A stretch of 64,000 bases of DNA from Sphingobacterium gobiense (GCF_002980575.1 NZ_PVBS01000001.1:496001-560000), one strand, 5' to 3'; positions 31,275 to 39,967 are shown, counted from the stretch's first letter. Notes: generated by a model from the sequence alone, not told the origin. Translations and numbers: made by a program.

Positions 31275-31891
31275 TGCGAAGTAAATTACAATATATATCA
31301 CAAGGCGCTACAGCGAAGGAGCAGGAGCACAATATCCAGCAGGCATTGGATAATGGAGCGGATTGGGTTCAGCTGCGTTGGAAGAACGCCGCCGATGAGC
31401 AACACCAGAAGCTCGCCGAAAAGGTAAGAGTACAGTGTGCGCATTATCGGGCGACCTATATTATCAATGATAGCATAGCGCTTGCCAAGCAGGTCGATGC
31501 CGATGGTGTGCATTTGGGATTGGAAGACGAGGGTATTGAAAAGGCACGACGTATTTTAGGCGCAGGAAAAATAATCGGTGGTACGGCCAATACTATAACG
31601 GATGTATTAAAAAGAATCGACGAAGGTTGCGATTATATCGGCCTAGGGCCATATCGGCCAACGGGTACAAAGGAAAAATTAAGCCCGATTTTGGGAGTGG
31701 AGGGTTACCGGAAGATAATTTGCTATTTAAAAGAACACCACCTCCATTTTCCACCCATTTATGCCATAGGTGGGGTTAATCTTGCTGATATCCCGACATT
31801 GTTAGCAGAAGGCGTTTATGGCATTGCGGTATCCAAAGCCATAACGGATACGCCGGTGATTATTTCTGATTTTAAACAATTATTATCATGA
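31271..31891 (+). CDS. thiE: Thiamine-phosphate synthase ThiE
   Basis: 206 aa. Joins HMP-PP and thiazole phosphate. Retains the family motifs [44 protein letters not shown] and YAIGGVN. Overlaps its neighbours by 4 bp (ATGA), giving tight coupling within the operon. The more canonical of the two ThiE-like genes. Confidence 0.93.
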
Positions 31892-32658
31892 GTAAACTAC
31901 ATATTGCAGATAAAATATTTAATTCCAGACTGTTTTTGGGAACAGGTAAGTTTGGTAAGCTAGAAGGGATGACAGAAGCCGTCCGGAGTTCTGGATCGGA
32001 ATTGGTAACCATGGCTTTAAAGCGCGTGGATTTACAGTCTGGTTCGGACGATTTGCTGCAGGCCTTACAGATTCCAGATGTGAATCTCTTGCCGAATACA
32101 TCGGGTGCGAGAAATGCGCAGGAGGCTGTTCTGGCAGCACAATTGGCTAGAGAAGCGCTCGAAACCAACTGGGTTAAATTGGAAATTCATCCCGATCCGC
32201 GATATCTTTTGCCCGATCCGATTGAGACGCTCAAGGCCACAGAACTATTGGCAAAAGAAGGCTTTATTGTGATGCCTTATATCCACGCCGATCCTGTCTT
32301 GTGTAAAAGATTAGAAGATGTGGGTACGGCAGCGGTTATGCCACTGGGTGCGCCTATCGGTAGTAACAAAGGTTTACTAACGTTAGACTTTCTAGAAATT
32401 ATCATAGAACAAAGCGATGTTCCTGTGGTGGTCGATGCCGGTATTGGTGCACCCTCAGATGCAGCGAAGGCGATGGAAATAGGAGCAGATGCCGTCTTGG
32501 TCAATACAGCTATTGCGGTTGCAAACGATCCGACAGCAATGGCAATCGCGTTTAAAGAGGCAGTCATTGCTGGCCGAAGGGCTTATGAGGCGGGCTTACC
32601 TGCTTCCCAGACGGTTGCGGTAGCATCTAGCCCATTGACGAACTTTTTGTTGGATTAG
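31888..32658 (+). CDS. thiG: Thiazole synthase ThiG
   Basis: 256 aa. Builds the thiazole ring from deoxyxylulose phosphate, dehydroglycine and ThiS thiocarboxylate. Seen: [29 protein letters not shown] with the Schiff-base Lys nearby, [51 protein letters not shown]. Starts within thiE's last codons and precedes thiH by 13 bp. Confidence 0.97.
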   Translation: MSKLHIADKIFNSRLFLGTGKFGKLEGMTEAVRSSGSELVTMALKRVDLQSGSDDLLQALQIPDVNLLPNTSGARNAQEAVLAAQLAREALETNWVKLEIHPDPRYLLPDPIETLKATELLAKEGFIVMPYIHADPVLCKRLEDVGTAAVMPLGAPIGSNKGLLTLDFLEIIIEQSDVPVVVDAGIGAPSDAAKAMEIGADAVLVNTAIAVANDPTAMAIAFKEAVIAGRRAYEAGLPASQTVAVASSPLTNFLLD

Positions 32659-32671
32659 AAAAACAGATAAA

Positions 32672-33781
32672 ATGCAATCATTCCAAAAAAAATTCCAAGA
32701 ATACAGATGGGATTCTATTCACGAAAGAATCTACAACGTTGGTCATGCAGATGTACGGCGAAGCCTTCATAAGACTAAAAAAACAATGGACGATTTTTTA
32801 GTGCTTTTATCGCCTACGGCAAGTCAGTCGTTGGAGGAGATGGCATATATGGCGCAACGGCTTACTCAAAAGCGGTTTGGAAAAACCATACAGCTGTTTG
32901 CACCGCTGTATCTTAGCAACGAATGTCAAAATATCTGTACATATTGTGGTTTCAGCATGGACAATCAGCTCAAACGTAAAACCTTGAGCAGCATAGAAAT
33001 TATGCAGGAGGCAGGTGCATTGAAAGCCATGGGTGTAAATCACGTTCTTTTAGTCAGCGGCGAGGCCAATAAAACCGTGGGTTTAGATTATTTCCTCAAG
33101 GCGATAAAGTTGCTGCGTCCCCATTTTGCAAACATCTCGATCGAAGTGCAACCCTTATCGCAGGAGGAATACTATGCTGTCCATCAAGCTGGCGTGAACG
33201 CCGTCTTAGTATATCAAGAAACCTACCACGAAGAAGTATACAAGCAATATCATCCGAAAGGTAAAAAATCAAACTTTGCATTCCGCTTGGATACGCCTGA
33301 TAGGGTAGGGCAAGCAGGATTGCATAAAATCGGATTAGGAGTATTGCTGGGTTTGGAAGATTGGCGGGTAGATAGTTTCTTTAATGCTTTACATATTGAT
33401 TATTTGCAGAAGACGTATTGGCAGACCAAATATTCGGTTTCTTTTCCCCGATTGCGACCGGCTGAAGGGATTATAGAACCAAACTTTATTATGGAAGACC
33501 GGGATTTACTGCAGCTGATTTGTGCGTATAGAATCTGGAACCCGGACTTGGAAATTTCTATTTCCACCCGGGAGAATGAAAAATTTAGGAACCATATTAT
33601 TTCGCTTGGTGCTACGACGATGAGCGCAGCATCGAAAACCAATCCTGGAGGATATGTGGTGGATCCACAATCGTTGGAACAGTTTGAAACCAGCGACGAA
33701 CGTAGCATGGACGAAATACGAAATGTAATTTATCAGGTGGGCTACGAACCGATCATGAAAGATTGGGATAATTATTGGTAA
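32672..33781 (+). CDS. thiH: Tyrosine lyase ThiH
   Basis: 369 aa radical-SAM protein cleaving tyrosine to dehydroglycine for ThiG. Cluster motif CQNICTYCGFS (C-x3-C-x2-C) at ~90, LVSGEANKTVG, YQETYHEEVYKQYHP and SISTRENEKFRNH are all typical. Presence of thiH rather than thiO indicates the anaerobic-type route to dehydroglycine. Confidence 0.95.
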   Translation: MQSFQKKFQEYRWDSIHERIYNVGHADVRRSLHKTKKTMDDFLVLLSPTASQSLEEMAYMAQRLTQKRFGKTIQLFAPLYLSNECQNICTYCGFSMDNQLKRKTLSSIEIMQEAGALKAMGVNHVLLVSGEANKTVGLDYFLKAIKLLRPHFANISIEVQPLSQEEYYAVHQAGVNAVLVYQETYHEEVYKQYHPKGKKSNFAFRLDTPDRVGQAGLHKIGLGVLLGLEDWRVDSFFNALHIDYLQKTYWQTKYSVSFPRLRPAEGIIEPNFIMEDRDLLQLICAYRIWNPDLEISISTRENEKFRNHIISLGATTMSAASKTNPGGYVVDPQSLEQFETSDERSMDEIRNVIYQVGYEPIMKDWDNYW

Positions 33782-33832
33782 TTTTGGCTTCTGCTCCAAT
33801 AGTTTTTGGAGATAAAATAATGAACAGAAACA

Positions 33833-34543
33833 ATGCATGCAGATGACGTTTTCAGCCGATACAGCAGACAGATATTTATTGACGAAATAGGTGTAGTTGG
33901 GCAGCGAAAAATTGGCGAAGCCAAGGTACTTGTGGTAGGGGCGGGCGGACTGGGTAGTCCGGTTATACAATATTTAGCAGCAGCTGGCGTAGGTGTTTTA
34001 GCTGTAGCCGATTTCGACGAAGTGGAACTACATAATCTCAATAGGCAGGTTATCCACCGGGAAAGCACGATTGGAAAATCCAAAACGGAGAGCGCAGCCG
34101 ATTTTGTAAAAAATTTCAATAGCCATATAACCTTCATTCCTATCTGTCAAAAAATAGATGTGGAGAATGTACAGGGTATCATTCATGATTATGATATTGT
34201 GGTGGACGGTTCCGATAATTTTACAACACGCTATATTGTTAACGATGCCTGTGTAGCACTGAATAAGCCGCTGATCTACGGGAGTATTTTCGCTTTCGAG
34301 GGACAAGTGGCTGTTTTTAACTACAAGGGGAGCAAAAACCTCAGAGACCTGTATCCTGAAGCTCCTAATCCCGAAGACGTGCCCAATTGCGATCGAAATG
34401 GCGTACTAGGCCCATTGCCTGGCATTGTCGGTACGATGATGTCCATGCAGGTACTTAAAATGATTACGGACTTACCCATCGTGACCAATCAACTTACTAT
34501 CGTCGATACGTGGCAGTGGAATTTTATGACAATTACATTTTGA
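33833..34543 (+). CDS. thiF: ThiF/MoeB-type adenylyltransferase lacking zinc Cys
   Basis: 236 aa E1-like enzyme that adenylates ThiS. Seen: VLVVGAGGLGSPVIQYLAAAGVG, DFDEVELHNLNRQ, DGSDNFTTRYIVND, and the NCDRNGVLGPLPGIVG segment with the catalytic-position Cys. The CxxC pairs that bind structural zinc in E. coli ThiF and MoeB are absent: the first position reads KNLRDLYPE, and the chain stops after WQWNFMTITF. Last gene of the operon, 51 bp after thiH. Confidence 0.85.
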   Translation: MHADDVFSRYSRQIFIDEIGVVGQRKIGEAKVLVVGAGGLGSPVIQYLAAAGVGVLAVADFDEVELHNLNRQVIHRESTIGKSKTESAADFVKNFNSHITFIPICQKIDVENVQGIIHDYDIVVDGSDNFTTRYIVNDACVALNKPLIYGSIFAFEGQVAVFNYKGSKNLRDLYPEAPNPEDVPNCDRNGVLGPLPGIVGTMMSMQVLKMITDLPIVTNQLTIVDTWQWNFMTITF

Positions 34544-34599
34544 TGTTGCTATTTTATGACTTTTTAATGAGATGTAATCCGCTAATTTTGGTTGCATAA

Positions 34600-35712
34600 A
34601 TGAAAAAGTTTTTAATTCGAAGTATGCAGATTTTACTGATCCTGATTGTACTGCTGGTCGTTGGCGGTCTTCTATATATGCGGCACGATCGTTTTGGAGC
34701 TAACGCTACAGGAGAGCGCTTAGCGCGGATGGAGAGCAAGCCCAATTATAAAAATGGCGCATTTGATAATCTCGAACCTACGCCAGCTTTAGTAGAAGGT
34801 GTCACTTACCGGGACATCATTAAGGGGTTCTTCTTTACAAAGAAGGTTCGTAATGCGCCTCAAGATTCCATACCCGTTGTCATAAATGATTTGCACACGC
34901 TTCCTATCGACAGCAATGTGTATGTGTGGTTTGGACATTCGTCCTATTTCATTCAATTAGATGGGAAGAAAATTTTAGTAGATCCTGTATTCAGTAAATA
35001 CGCTACTCCGATACGTGTCAGCGTGCGTGCCTTTAATAGCACTTACGATTACACGGTTCAGGATATGCCCGAGGTCGATATACTCTTTATTACGCATGAT
35101 CATTGGGATCACTTGGATTACAATACGTTCGTGAAGCTGAAACATAAAATTAAACATATCGTCACTGGCTTAGGAGTGGGGGCACATCTGGAAAAATGGG
35201 GATATCCTGCCGATCGGATTACGGAATTATACTGGGGCGATAGTGTGAAGCTTGACGGTATAGATATTACTTCGACTACGGCAAGGCATTTCTCAGGCCG
35301 CACTTTTAAAAGAAATACAACACTTTGGTCGTCGTTCGTCCTGCAGGGATCTAAAAAATTGTTTTTGGGTGGAGATAGTGGTTATGGTCAGCATTTTAAA
35401 GAAATAGGACAGCAACATGGGCCTTTTGATTTTGCGATTCTCGAAAACGGGCAGTACAATGAAATGTGGCATTACATACATATGATGCCTGAAGAAGTCA
35501 TCATAGCAACGGAAGATTTACGAGCAGCTCATGTAATTCCTGTCCATTCCGCGAAATTTCCGTTAGCAAATCACGCATGGGACGAACCTTTAATTAGAAT
35601 TACCGAAGCAGCTCAGGAAAGCCATGTCGAACTTATTACCCCCAAAATCGGGCAAGTGATATATATGGACAGTATTGCATCAAATACAGCTTGGTGGGAA
35701 GGGCTCCGGTAG
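34600..35712 (+). CDS. Metallo-beta-lactamase-fold hydrolase (NAPE-PLD/UlaG-like)
   Basis: 370 aa. An N-terminal membrane anchor (ILLILIVLLVVGGLLYM, ~10-26) is followed by the domain FGHSSYFIQLDGKKILVDPVFS, the metal motif THDHWDHLD, TARHFSGR, and FLGGDSGYGQHF. This matches the Bacteroidota and proteobacterial group annotated as RomA or NAPE-hydrolysing phospholipase D-like; the true substrate is uncertain. Separate from the thi operon by 56 bp and convergent with the next gene. Confidence 0.8.
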   Translation: MKKFLIRSMQILLILIVLLVVGGLLYMRHDRFGANATGERLARMESKPNYKNGAFDNLEPTPALVEGVTYRDIIKGFFFTKKVRNAPQDSIPVVINDLHTLPIDSNVYVWFGHSSYFIQLDGKKILVDPVFSKYATPIRVSVRAFNSTYDYTVQDMPEVDILFITHDHWDHLDYNTFVKLKHKIKHIVTGLGVGAHLEKWGYPADRITELYWGDSVKLDGIDITSTTARHFSGRTFKRNTTLWSSFVLQGSKKLFLGGDSGYGQHFKEIGQQHGPFDFAILENGQYNEMWHYIHMMPEEVIIATEDLRAAHVIPVHSAKFPLANHAWDEPLIRITEAAQESHVELITPKIGQVIYMDSIASNTAWWEGLR

Positions 35713-35731
35713 TGTTGCCGATCACCCTTCC
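35697..35731. terminator. Inverted repeat at the convergent gene boundary
   Basis: GGAAGGG (35697-35703) and CCCTTCC (35725-35731) form a perfect 7-bp stem with an imperfect inner stem. It overlaps the stop of the hydrolase and lies between convergent genes. Plausible bidirectional terminator; on the plus strand a pyrimidine-rich tract follows. Confidence 0.4.
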
Positions 35732-35742
35732 TCTGCAAACTT

Positions 35743-36855
35743 TTATTTCTTCTTTTTCTTTCCTTTTGTCGCTTTCTTTTCCTTTTTATCCAATACGTCT
35801 TCAATCAGTTTTTTTAATTTCTTTTTGAGTCCGCCAACCGGTTTTTCATTTTTTATTTTTGTTTTCTTGTCAGCCGTTTTTTTAGACTTTGGCTTGCTTT
35901 TTTTGCTGTCTTGCTTCTTTTCCTTCTTTGCCTTTTCCTTCTTTTTGTCCGGCTTCACCTGCTCTTTTACCTCACTTTTATAAGATGCTTCTTTAACAAG
36001 TTTCTTAGCGTCGGCTGATTTTCCTCCTTTTTTTAGACTTTTCTCAGCAGATGAAGATGCTTTAGGGGTACTTTTTGTCGGTTTAGCTGCCACAGTTTTA
36101 CTCTCCGAAGTTGCCTTAGGCTTTGCAGTGCTTCCACTTTTTGGTGTTGTGGTTTTTGCTGCGGAAGGCGTCTTAGGCTTGCTTGCGGTAGCTGGCTTAG
36201 CTGCGGTGGTCTTGCTTGCGACTGTAGCAGGTTTTGCGCTACTTCCGGTATTTTGTGCTGTTGTTTTTGTCGCAGAAGTTGTCTTAGGCTTGCTTGCGGT
36301 AGCTGGCTTAGCTGCGGTGGTCTTGCTTGCGACTGTAGCAGGTTTTGCGCTACTTCCGGTATTTTGTGCTGTTGTTTTTGTCGCAGAAGTTGTTTTAGGC
36401 TTGCTTGCGGTAGCTGGCTTAGCTGCGGTGGTCTTGCTTGCGACTGTAGTAGCGGGTTTTGCGCTGCTTCCAGTATTTTGTGCTGTTGTTTTTGTCGCAG
36501 GAGTTGTCTTAGGCTTGCTTGCGGTAGCGGGTTTTGCAGGAGCAGTTTTGTTTTCGGGAGTTGTCGTAGGTTTCGGAGTACTTTCGCTTTTTGCCGCTGT
36601 CGTTTTCACTGGCGAGGCCGCTTTTGGTTTGCTGGTCGCAGCGGATTTGGTTGCTGCGGTCTTACTTGCCGGTGCAGTCGCAGGCTTTGCAGTGTTTCCA
36701 GTTGCAGTTTTCGTTGCGGAAGGCGCCTTAGGTTTGCTCGCAGCCACAGATTTAGTAGCGGTGGTTTTATTTACGGTTTCTGTAGGTTTCGCCGAGGATG
36801 CCGCTGTCTCGTTAACCAGTTCAGTTTCTGGAGTCGTTTTCTTTTCTGTAGCCAT
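35743..36855 (-). CDS. Lys/Ala/Thr/Pro-rich repeat protein (histone H1-like composition)
   Basis: 370 aa, almost entirely Lys, Ala, Thr, Ser and Pro. The middle carries near-identical tandem repeats of 37-38 residues (TTAAKPATASKPKTTSATK... AQNTGSSAKPATVASK); the C-terminal third is Lys/Glu-rich and ends in KGKKKKK. No hydrophobic core or signal peptide. The composition resembles histone H1/AlgP/Hc1-like nucleoid proteins, so DNA or RNA binding is likely but unproven. Divergently transcribed from ssrA, with 94 bp between. Confidence 0.7.
   Translation of the reverse strand: MATEKKTTPETELVNETAASSAKPTETVNKTTATKSVAASKPKAPSATKTATGNTAKPATAPASKTAATKSAATSKPKAASPVKTTAAKSESTPKPTTTPENKTAPAKPATASKPKTTPATKTTAQNTGSSAKPATTVASKTTAAKPATASKPKTTSATKTTAQNTGSSAKPATVASKTTAAKPATASKPKTTSATKTTAQNTGSSAKPATVASKTTAAKPATASKPKTPSAAKTTTPKSGSTAKPKATSESKTVAAKPTKSTPKASSSAEKSLKKGGKSADAKKLVKEASYKSEVKEQVKPDKKKEKAKKEKKQDSKKSKPKSKKTADKKTKIKNEKPVGGLKKKLKKLIEDVLDKKEKKATKGKKKKK
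36175..36525 (-). repeat. In-frame tandem repeat, 111/111/114 bp
   Basis: The string GCTTGCGGTAGC recurs at 36181, 36292, 36403 and 36517 (spacing 111, 111, 114). The first two units differ by only about one base; the third carries a 3-bp insertion. All lengths are multiples of three, so the frame of the host gene is kept. A candidate copy-number-variable tract. Confidence 0.85.
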
Positions 36856-36925
36856 GAAGATATGTTTAAGTAAAACTAAAATTAGTGTTTTCGTCTTAAA
36901 TATAGCGAAAGTAAATTAATTTTCG

Positions 36926-36933
36926 TAATTTTG
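36926..36933 (+). promoter_or_regulatory. -7 box TAnnTTTG for ssrA
   Basis: TAATTTTG, 16 bp before the mature 5' end of tmRNA. Placement implies a short 5' leader removed by RNase P. Confidence 0.5.
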
Positions 36934-36949
36934 TAGGCTATATAATCAC

Positions 36950-37314
36950 GGGGTCGACTGGAATTGACAGGATAGCGATGGTTATGTAAGCATGCAGTGC
37001 ATTGTTAGTCTAGCACTTAAATCTGAACTTTCAACTTTACAACTGGCGAAGAAAACTACGCCTTAGCTGCTTAAGTTAGACTTAACATAGCTATTTGTCC
37101 CGTTAGATCCTGTTCTTTGGTCTAACATCAGGGGCATCGAACAATAGAACTGGCCGATGTGATTTTGCTAAGCATCGGTGAGACACAGCAAATACGGAGA
37201 ACGGTATAGGTAAGTTTTTCACCTTCCCTCTCTCGACAACCAAAGAGAAACTAAGCATGTAGAAAGCGTAAATCATACTATGTTTGGACGAGGGTTCGAA
37301 TCCCTCCGGCTCCA
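36950..37314 (+). ncRNA. ssrA: Transfer-messenger RNA (tmRNA)
   Basis: 365 nt. The 5' GGGGTCG pairs with the 3' CGGCTCC to form the acceptor stem. A tRNA-like T-arm (GAGGGTTCGAATCCCTC) closes the 3' half. The tag frame GGC GAA GAA AAC TAC GCC TTA GCT GCT TAA encodes GEENYALAA, the Bacteroidota-type degradation tag. CCA is not encoded after discriminator A37314 (ACAA follows). Rescues stalled ribosomes with SmpB. The gene also appears to be a target for site-specific integration: extra T-arm fragments lie downstream. Confidence 0.97.
37045..37074 (+). other. tmRNA proteolysis-tag reading frame
   Basis: Resume codon GGC at 37045; nine codons encode GEENYALAA followed by TAA. The Ala-Leu-Ala-Ala end is the ClpXP-type degron. 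Confidence 0.95.
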
Positions 37315-37320
37315 CAAAAT

Positions 37321-37354
37321 AAAAGCTCAATCGAAAGATTGGGCTTTTGTTTTT
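37321..37354 (+). terminator. Rho-independent terminator after ssrA
   Basis: Stem AAAAGCTCAATC (37321-37332), loop GAAA, stem GATTGGGCTTTT (37337-37348), then GTTTTT. A strong terminator directly after tmRNA. Confidence 0.85.
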
Positions 37355-37355
37355 C

Positions 37356-37444
37356 AGGAGGGATGAGAACCCGATAGGAGGGTTCGAAATACATTCGCTG
37401 CGGGTAGTGTGCGGGATTTGTGAGGCGCAAGCAATCCCTCCGGC
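37356..37444. repeat. tmRNA T-arm-derived fragments (attachment-like)
   Basis: Three pieces resemble the ssrA T-arm. 37356-37372 read on the minus strand is GGGTTCTCATCCCTCCT, close to GGGTTCGAATCCCTCCG. 37377-37388 is a direct copy of the left half (GGAGGGTTCGAA). 37433-37444 is a direct copy of the right half (AATCCCTCCGGC), separated from the left by 44 bp. A further inverted copy lies at 39999-40015. This is consistent with past integrase-mediated insertions at ssrA, but no integrase gene remains here. Confidence 0.55.
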
Positions 37445-37917
37445 ATATATTATCGGCCCTACATGTTAATAATTCTTCTGTATATTGTGAGGTGCGTACT
37501 ACCAATGTTGACCCTGAAATTTATGCCGATAAGATTTCAAGGCAGATCGACAGTTTAATTGGTCTAGGACTTCAACCAAGAGATATTACTGTTGTGGGCG
37601 CTTCAAAAGGTGCAATTATCGCCAGCCACACCTCTTCGATGAATAGACACTCGGTTAACTATGTATTTCTTGCTGGAAATAATGATTATCAAGAACAAAA
37701 CAATAATTGGAGATTTCATGGACAAATTTTATCTATATTCGATTCATCGGACGATATCGCAGGTAAAAGCTATCAATACTGGAAAGATAAAGATAATTAC
37801 ACCACTACTTTTGAAGAGATTAAATTAAATACAGGGTTAAGTCATGGGTTTCTTTATAAACCGCTAAAAGAGTGGGTTGAGCCCACGAAAAAATGGATAA
37901 CGAAACAAAAATTGTAA
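37420..37917 (+). pseudogene. N-terminally truncated alpha/beta hydrolase
   Basis: The frame from a GTG at 37420 encodes 165 aa. Convincing family sequence begins only near VYCEVRTTNVDPEIYADK; the nucleophile elbow ITVVGASKGAIIAS, the Asp region ILSIFDSSDDI and the His region TGLSHGF follow in order. Family members carry ~40-60 more N-terminal residues including a signal peptide and oxyanion strand, which here are replaced by the T-arm-like sequence. So the gene was cut at the attachment-like site. It may still yield a protein, but probably not a complete fold. Confidence 0.65.
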
Positions 37918-37923
37918 AAAATT

Positions 37924-38514
37924 ATGAAAATAGCACTCGCGTCACCTCCATTCCCAACATCCATCAATCACGGATTGGAATTGCTAGAAGCGCTTTCTTC
38001 TGATGCCGTTTCGCAAGGTGCTGAAATCGTCTGTTTTCCCGAATCTTTCCTTCCCGGCTATCCAGGTATGGGATATCTTGGGGAAGATCGAAAGGATGAA
38101 AGTTTGCAAAAAGCCTTGAACGAAGCAAGATTAATTGCAGAAAGAAACAAAATAGCGCTTGTATTACCCATGGATAGTTATATTGAAGACAAGATATATA
38201 ATTTGGTCTTTGTAATTGACAGGAACGGCAATTTGTTAGGCTTCCAGACAAAGAATCAATTAGACCCAAGTGAAGACAATCTTTGGACGGCGGGTGAAAA
38301 ACGTCAATTGTTTGAGATTAATGGATTAAAATTTGGGATTACAATCTGCCATGAAGGTTTTCGATATCCAGAGTCTGTTCGGTGGTGTGCATGTAATGGT
38401 GCTCATCTAGTTTTTCATCCACATTTTTCTGGTAGCAATGAACATGGGAAGGTTTTAAAAACTTTCGGTTCGATCAAAAACCCGTATTATGAAAACGAAA
38501 TGAGTAACCACTAA
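37924..38514 (+). pseudogene. C-terminally truncated carbon-nitrogen hydrolase (nitrilase superfamily)
   Basis: 196 aa where ~250-290 is usual. Catalytic triad positions are present: Glu in CFPESFLPGYPG, Lys in FQTKNQLDPSEDN, Cys in ITICHEGFRYPE. The chain stops after NPYYENEMSNH, just where the conserved C-terminal segment with the family's last helices and strands should follow. The DNA beyond is unrelated and starts with IS-end-like repeats, so a deletion or element insertion removed the 3' end. Lies 6 bp after the truncated hydrolase, an old operon fragment. Confidence 0.7.
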
Positions 38515-39368
38515 ACAAAACCACGGCGACCCTATCCAAGATCGATGTCACCGGTTTTCGTATTTACCATTGATAATTCGTATTTACTCTTGATAAAGAA
38601 CGTCATTCGCCATCCAGAATAAACGTCACCGACAAACAGACAAAAGGGGAGAGGAGATACGCCTTTTAGAGTCAAACAATACGATAGCTTACATGGAGAT
38701 GCTCAGCATCCTGCCAAAAAGGAGAAAAACTTCTCAGACCTGTAGTCTGTTAACCGACCTCTGAGTATCAAAACAAAACGTTTTGCGAAAGCCAATAGTC
38801 GGTCGTTGTTTCTGATTTACACCTTAAAAGTTACGACTTTTCTAATGCCTTGCCAATAATTTTCCCGTAAGACGGGATATATTGTTCTACAATAAAATTC
38901 TTACGTAGGTTTTTCCTCGCAATGCGACATATGAAACCGTTTAAACCGACGCAGTCCGCGGAAACGCGGGATAGAAGAAAGGGGAAGATATAACGCCCGT
39001 TGGAGTGATCAGCGTCGCTACGTACATGTACATGCAGATGTCTGCACAGGACATAAAGGTTTTGTACTGTGACATAGCTGTTATGTTACGTGTGTTATTG
39101 CTTTTGTCACTTGACTTGTGCAATATGTACCGTATGTTGACGATGCCTGCACGCTACATGTGCATGTTGTTGGGTGCTTTGTTGGTTAACTACAGGTAGT
39201 GGTGCGTGATGTCTCGTAAGTGGACGATTTTGTTGCAGGACTTCTCGACGATGTGCCTTGCATTGTGCGTTTTGTACCATGACATAGCCGTCAACTACAC
39301 TGCGGTAAACACGATGTACATGTACAAAATGAGGCTTTTTTCGGTTTAATTACAGGTGGTACTTCTGG
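38515..39368. other. Gene-poor eroded segment with short repeats and hairpins
   Basis: No confident gene. Contents: a 20-bp near-perfect tandem pair at 38557-38596 (TTCGTATTTACCATTGATAA, then the same with 2 changes), similar in style to multiple short repeats at IS21-like ends. On the minus strand near 38831-38940 a short frame ends ...IPSYGKIIGKALEKS and stop, unrecognised. Hairpins lie at 38956-38969 (CCGCG/CGCGG) within an outer CGACGC/GCGTCG pair (38947-39018). Imperfect repeats at 39061-39083 and 39271-39293 share 19 of 23 bases. The region reads as decayed mobile DNA. Confidence 0.5.
38557..38596. repeat. 20-bp tandem pair, possible IS-end remnant
   Basis: Two adjacent 20-mers, TTCGTATTTAC then CATTGATAA or TCTTGATAA, 18 of 20 identical. 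Located 40 bp after the point where the nitrilase gene is cut. No transposase is nearby. Confidence 0.45.
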
Positions 39369-39530
39369 GCATCTATCAAGCTTCCGGCAAAGGCCATGAG
39401 AAGAGATCACCTGAAATTGATCATATTGGGAATACATCCATAAAGGGGCTGTCCGCTAAGTCTATTATTGATATACTTGTCGGTGTAGCGCTTGAAGAAG
39501 ACTTGGATAGACTTATCCAGCCCATATAAA
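39369..39530 (+). pseudogene. GrpB-family nucleotidyltransferase-fold fragment
   Basis: An uninterrupted 53-codon stretch ending in TAA translates with the GrpB (UPF0157) core: EIDHIGNTSIKGLSAKS, then IIDILVGVALEEDL, matching the family's x-x-HIGSTSVPGLxAKPIIDI pattern. No start codon or N-terminal part is in frame; a stop lies at 39348. The C-terminal two-thirds of the ~170-aa family is also missing. A clear gene remnant inside the eroded segment. Confidence 0.65.
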
Positions 39531-39602
39531 AACTTTTAGGTTATGCCAACGTTCTTTATATAGAAGTAAACAGGAGATTTTTTGATTATAAGATACATCG
39601 TT

Positions 39603-39836
39603 ATGAGTAAAGGAAAAAACGCAAGAAACAAAGCACCTCAAGGTAAGCCATCTTCGGACAGAGGAGCGGGAAGTGGCTTAAAAGAAATAAATCTAGATGA
39701 AGCCACTGCGCAAGAGATGGAAGATAAGTATCTGGATGCGGACGGACAATTAGGTGAAAATGTAAGTACCACAAATGACAATCGTAATGTCGATAAGGGC
39801 CGTGAAGAGCAAGGTAAGAGTGAAAGCCGAGAATAA
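39603..39836 (+). CDS. Small hydrophilic acidic protein, 77 aa
   Basis: Begins MSKGKNARNKAPQGKPSS; a basic Gly/Ser/Lys-rich start is followed by an acidic helix (EINLDEATAQEMEDKYLD) and an Asn/Asp/Glu-rich tail. Entirely polar and probably disordered. No family recognised; similar little proteins in Bacteroidota are often stress-related. Start chosen at ATG 39603, since the longer frame adds hydrophobic residues unlike the rest. Between the GrpB fragment and a strong terminator. Confidence 0.5.
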   Translation: MSKGKNARNKAPQGKPSSDRGAGSGLKEINLDEATAQEMEDKYLDADGQLGENVSTTNDNRNVDKGREEQGKSESRE

Positions 39837-39967
39837 TCAGGCAAACTAAGATAAGAACAACGTTAGGAGAAACAACTTCTTAAGGAACAAAGAAAGCTGC
39901 GAATATCCAAACTATCACAAGTTCGTATCTCCAAAACACAGCTGTTGTAGCTGTCATTTATTTTCAA

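Noticed and set aside
36128-36919. 263-codon plus-strand frame rich in Val, Ala and Leu
   Set aside because: Exact antisense of the Lys/Ala/Thr-rich repeat gene; its hydrophobic repeats mirror that gene's codon pattern and it crosses toward the ssrA promoter.
36950-37314. tRNA gene at the GGTTCGAATCC motif
   Set aside because: It is the T-arm of tmRNA; the tag frame and acceptor pairing over 365 nt settle it.
37103-37505. Minus-strand frames giving EPEGFEPSSKH- and GAGGIRTL-like peptides
   Set aside because: These are translations of the tmRNA and its T-arm fragments, a common spurious annotation.
38557-38596. CRISPR array
   Set aside because: Only two adjacent 20-mers with no spacer; no cas genes.
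39005-39199. 64-codon plus-strand frame rich in Met, Tyr and Leu
   Set aside because: Made of the repeated CATGTACATG-like words; no family and no ribosome site.
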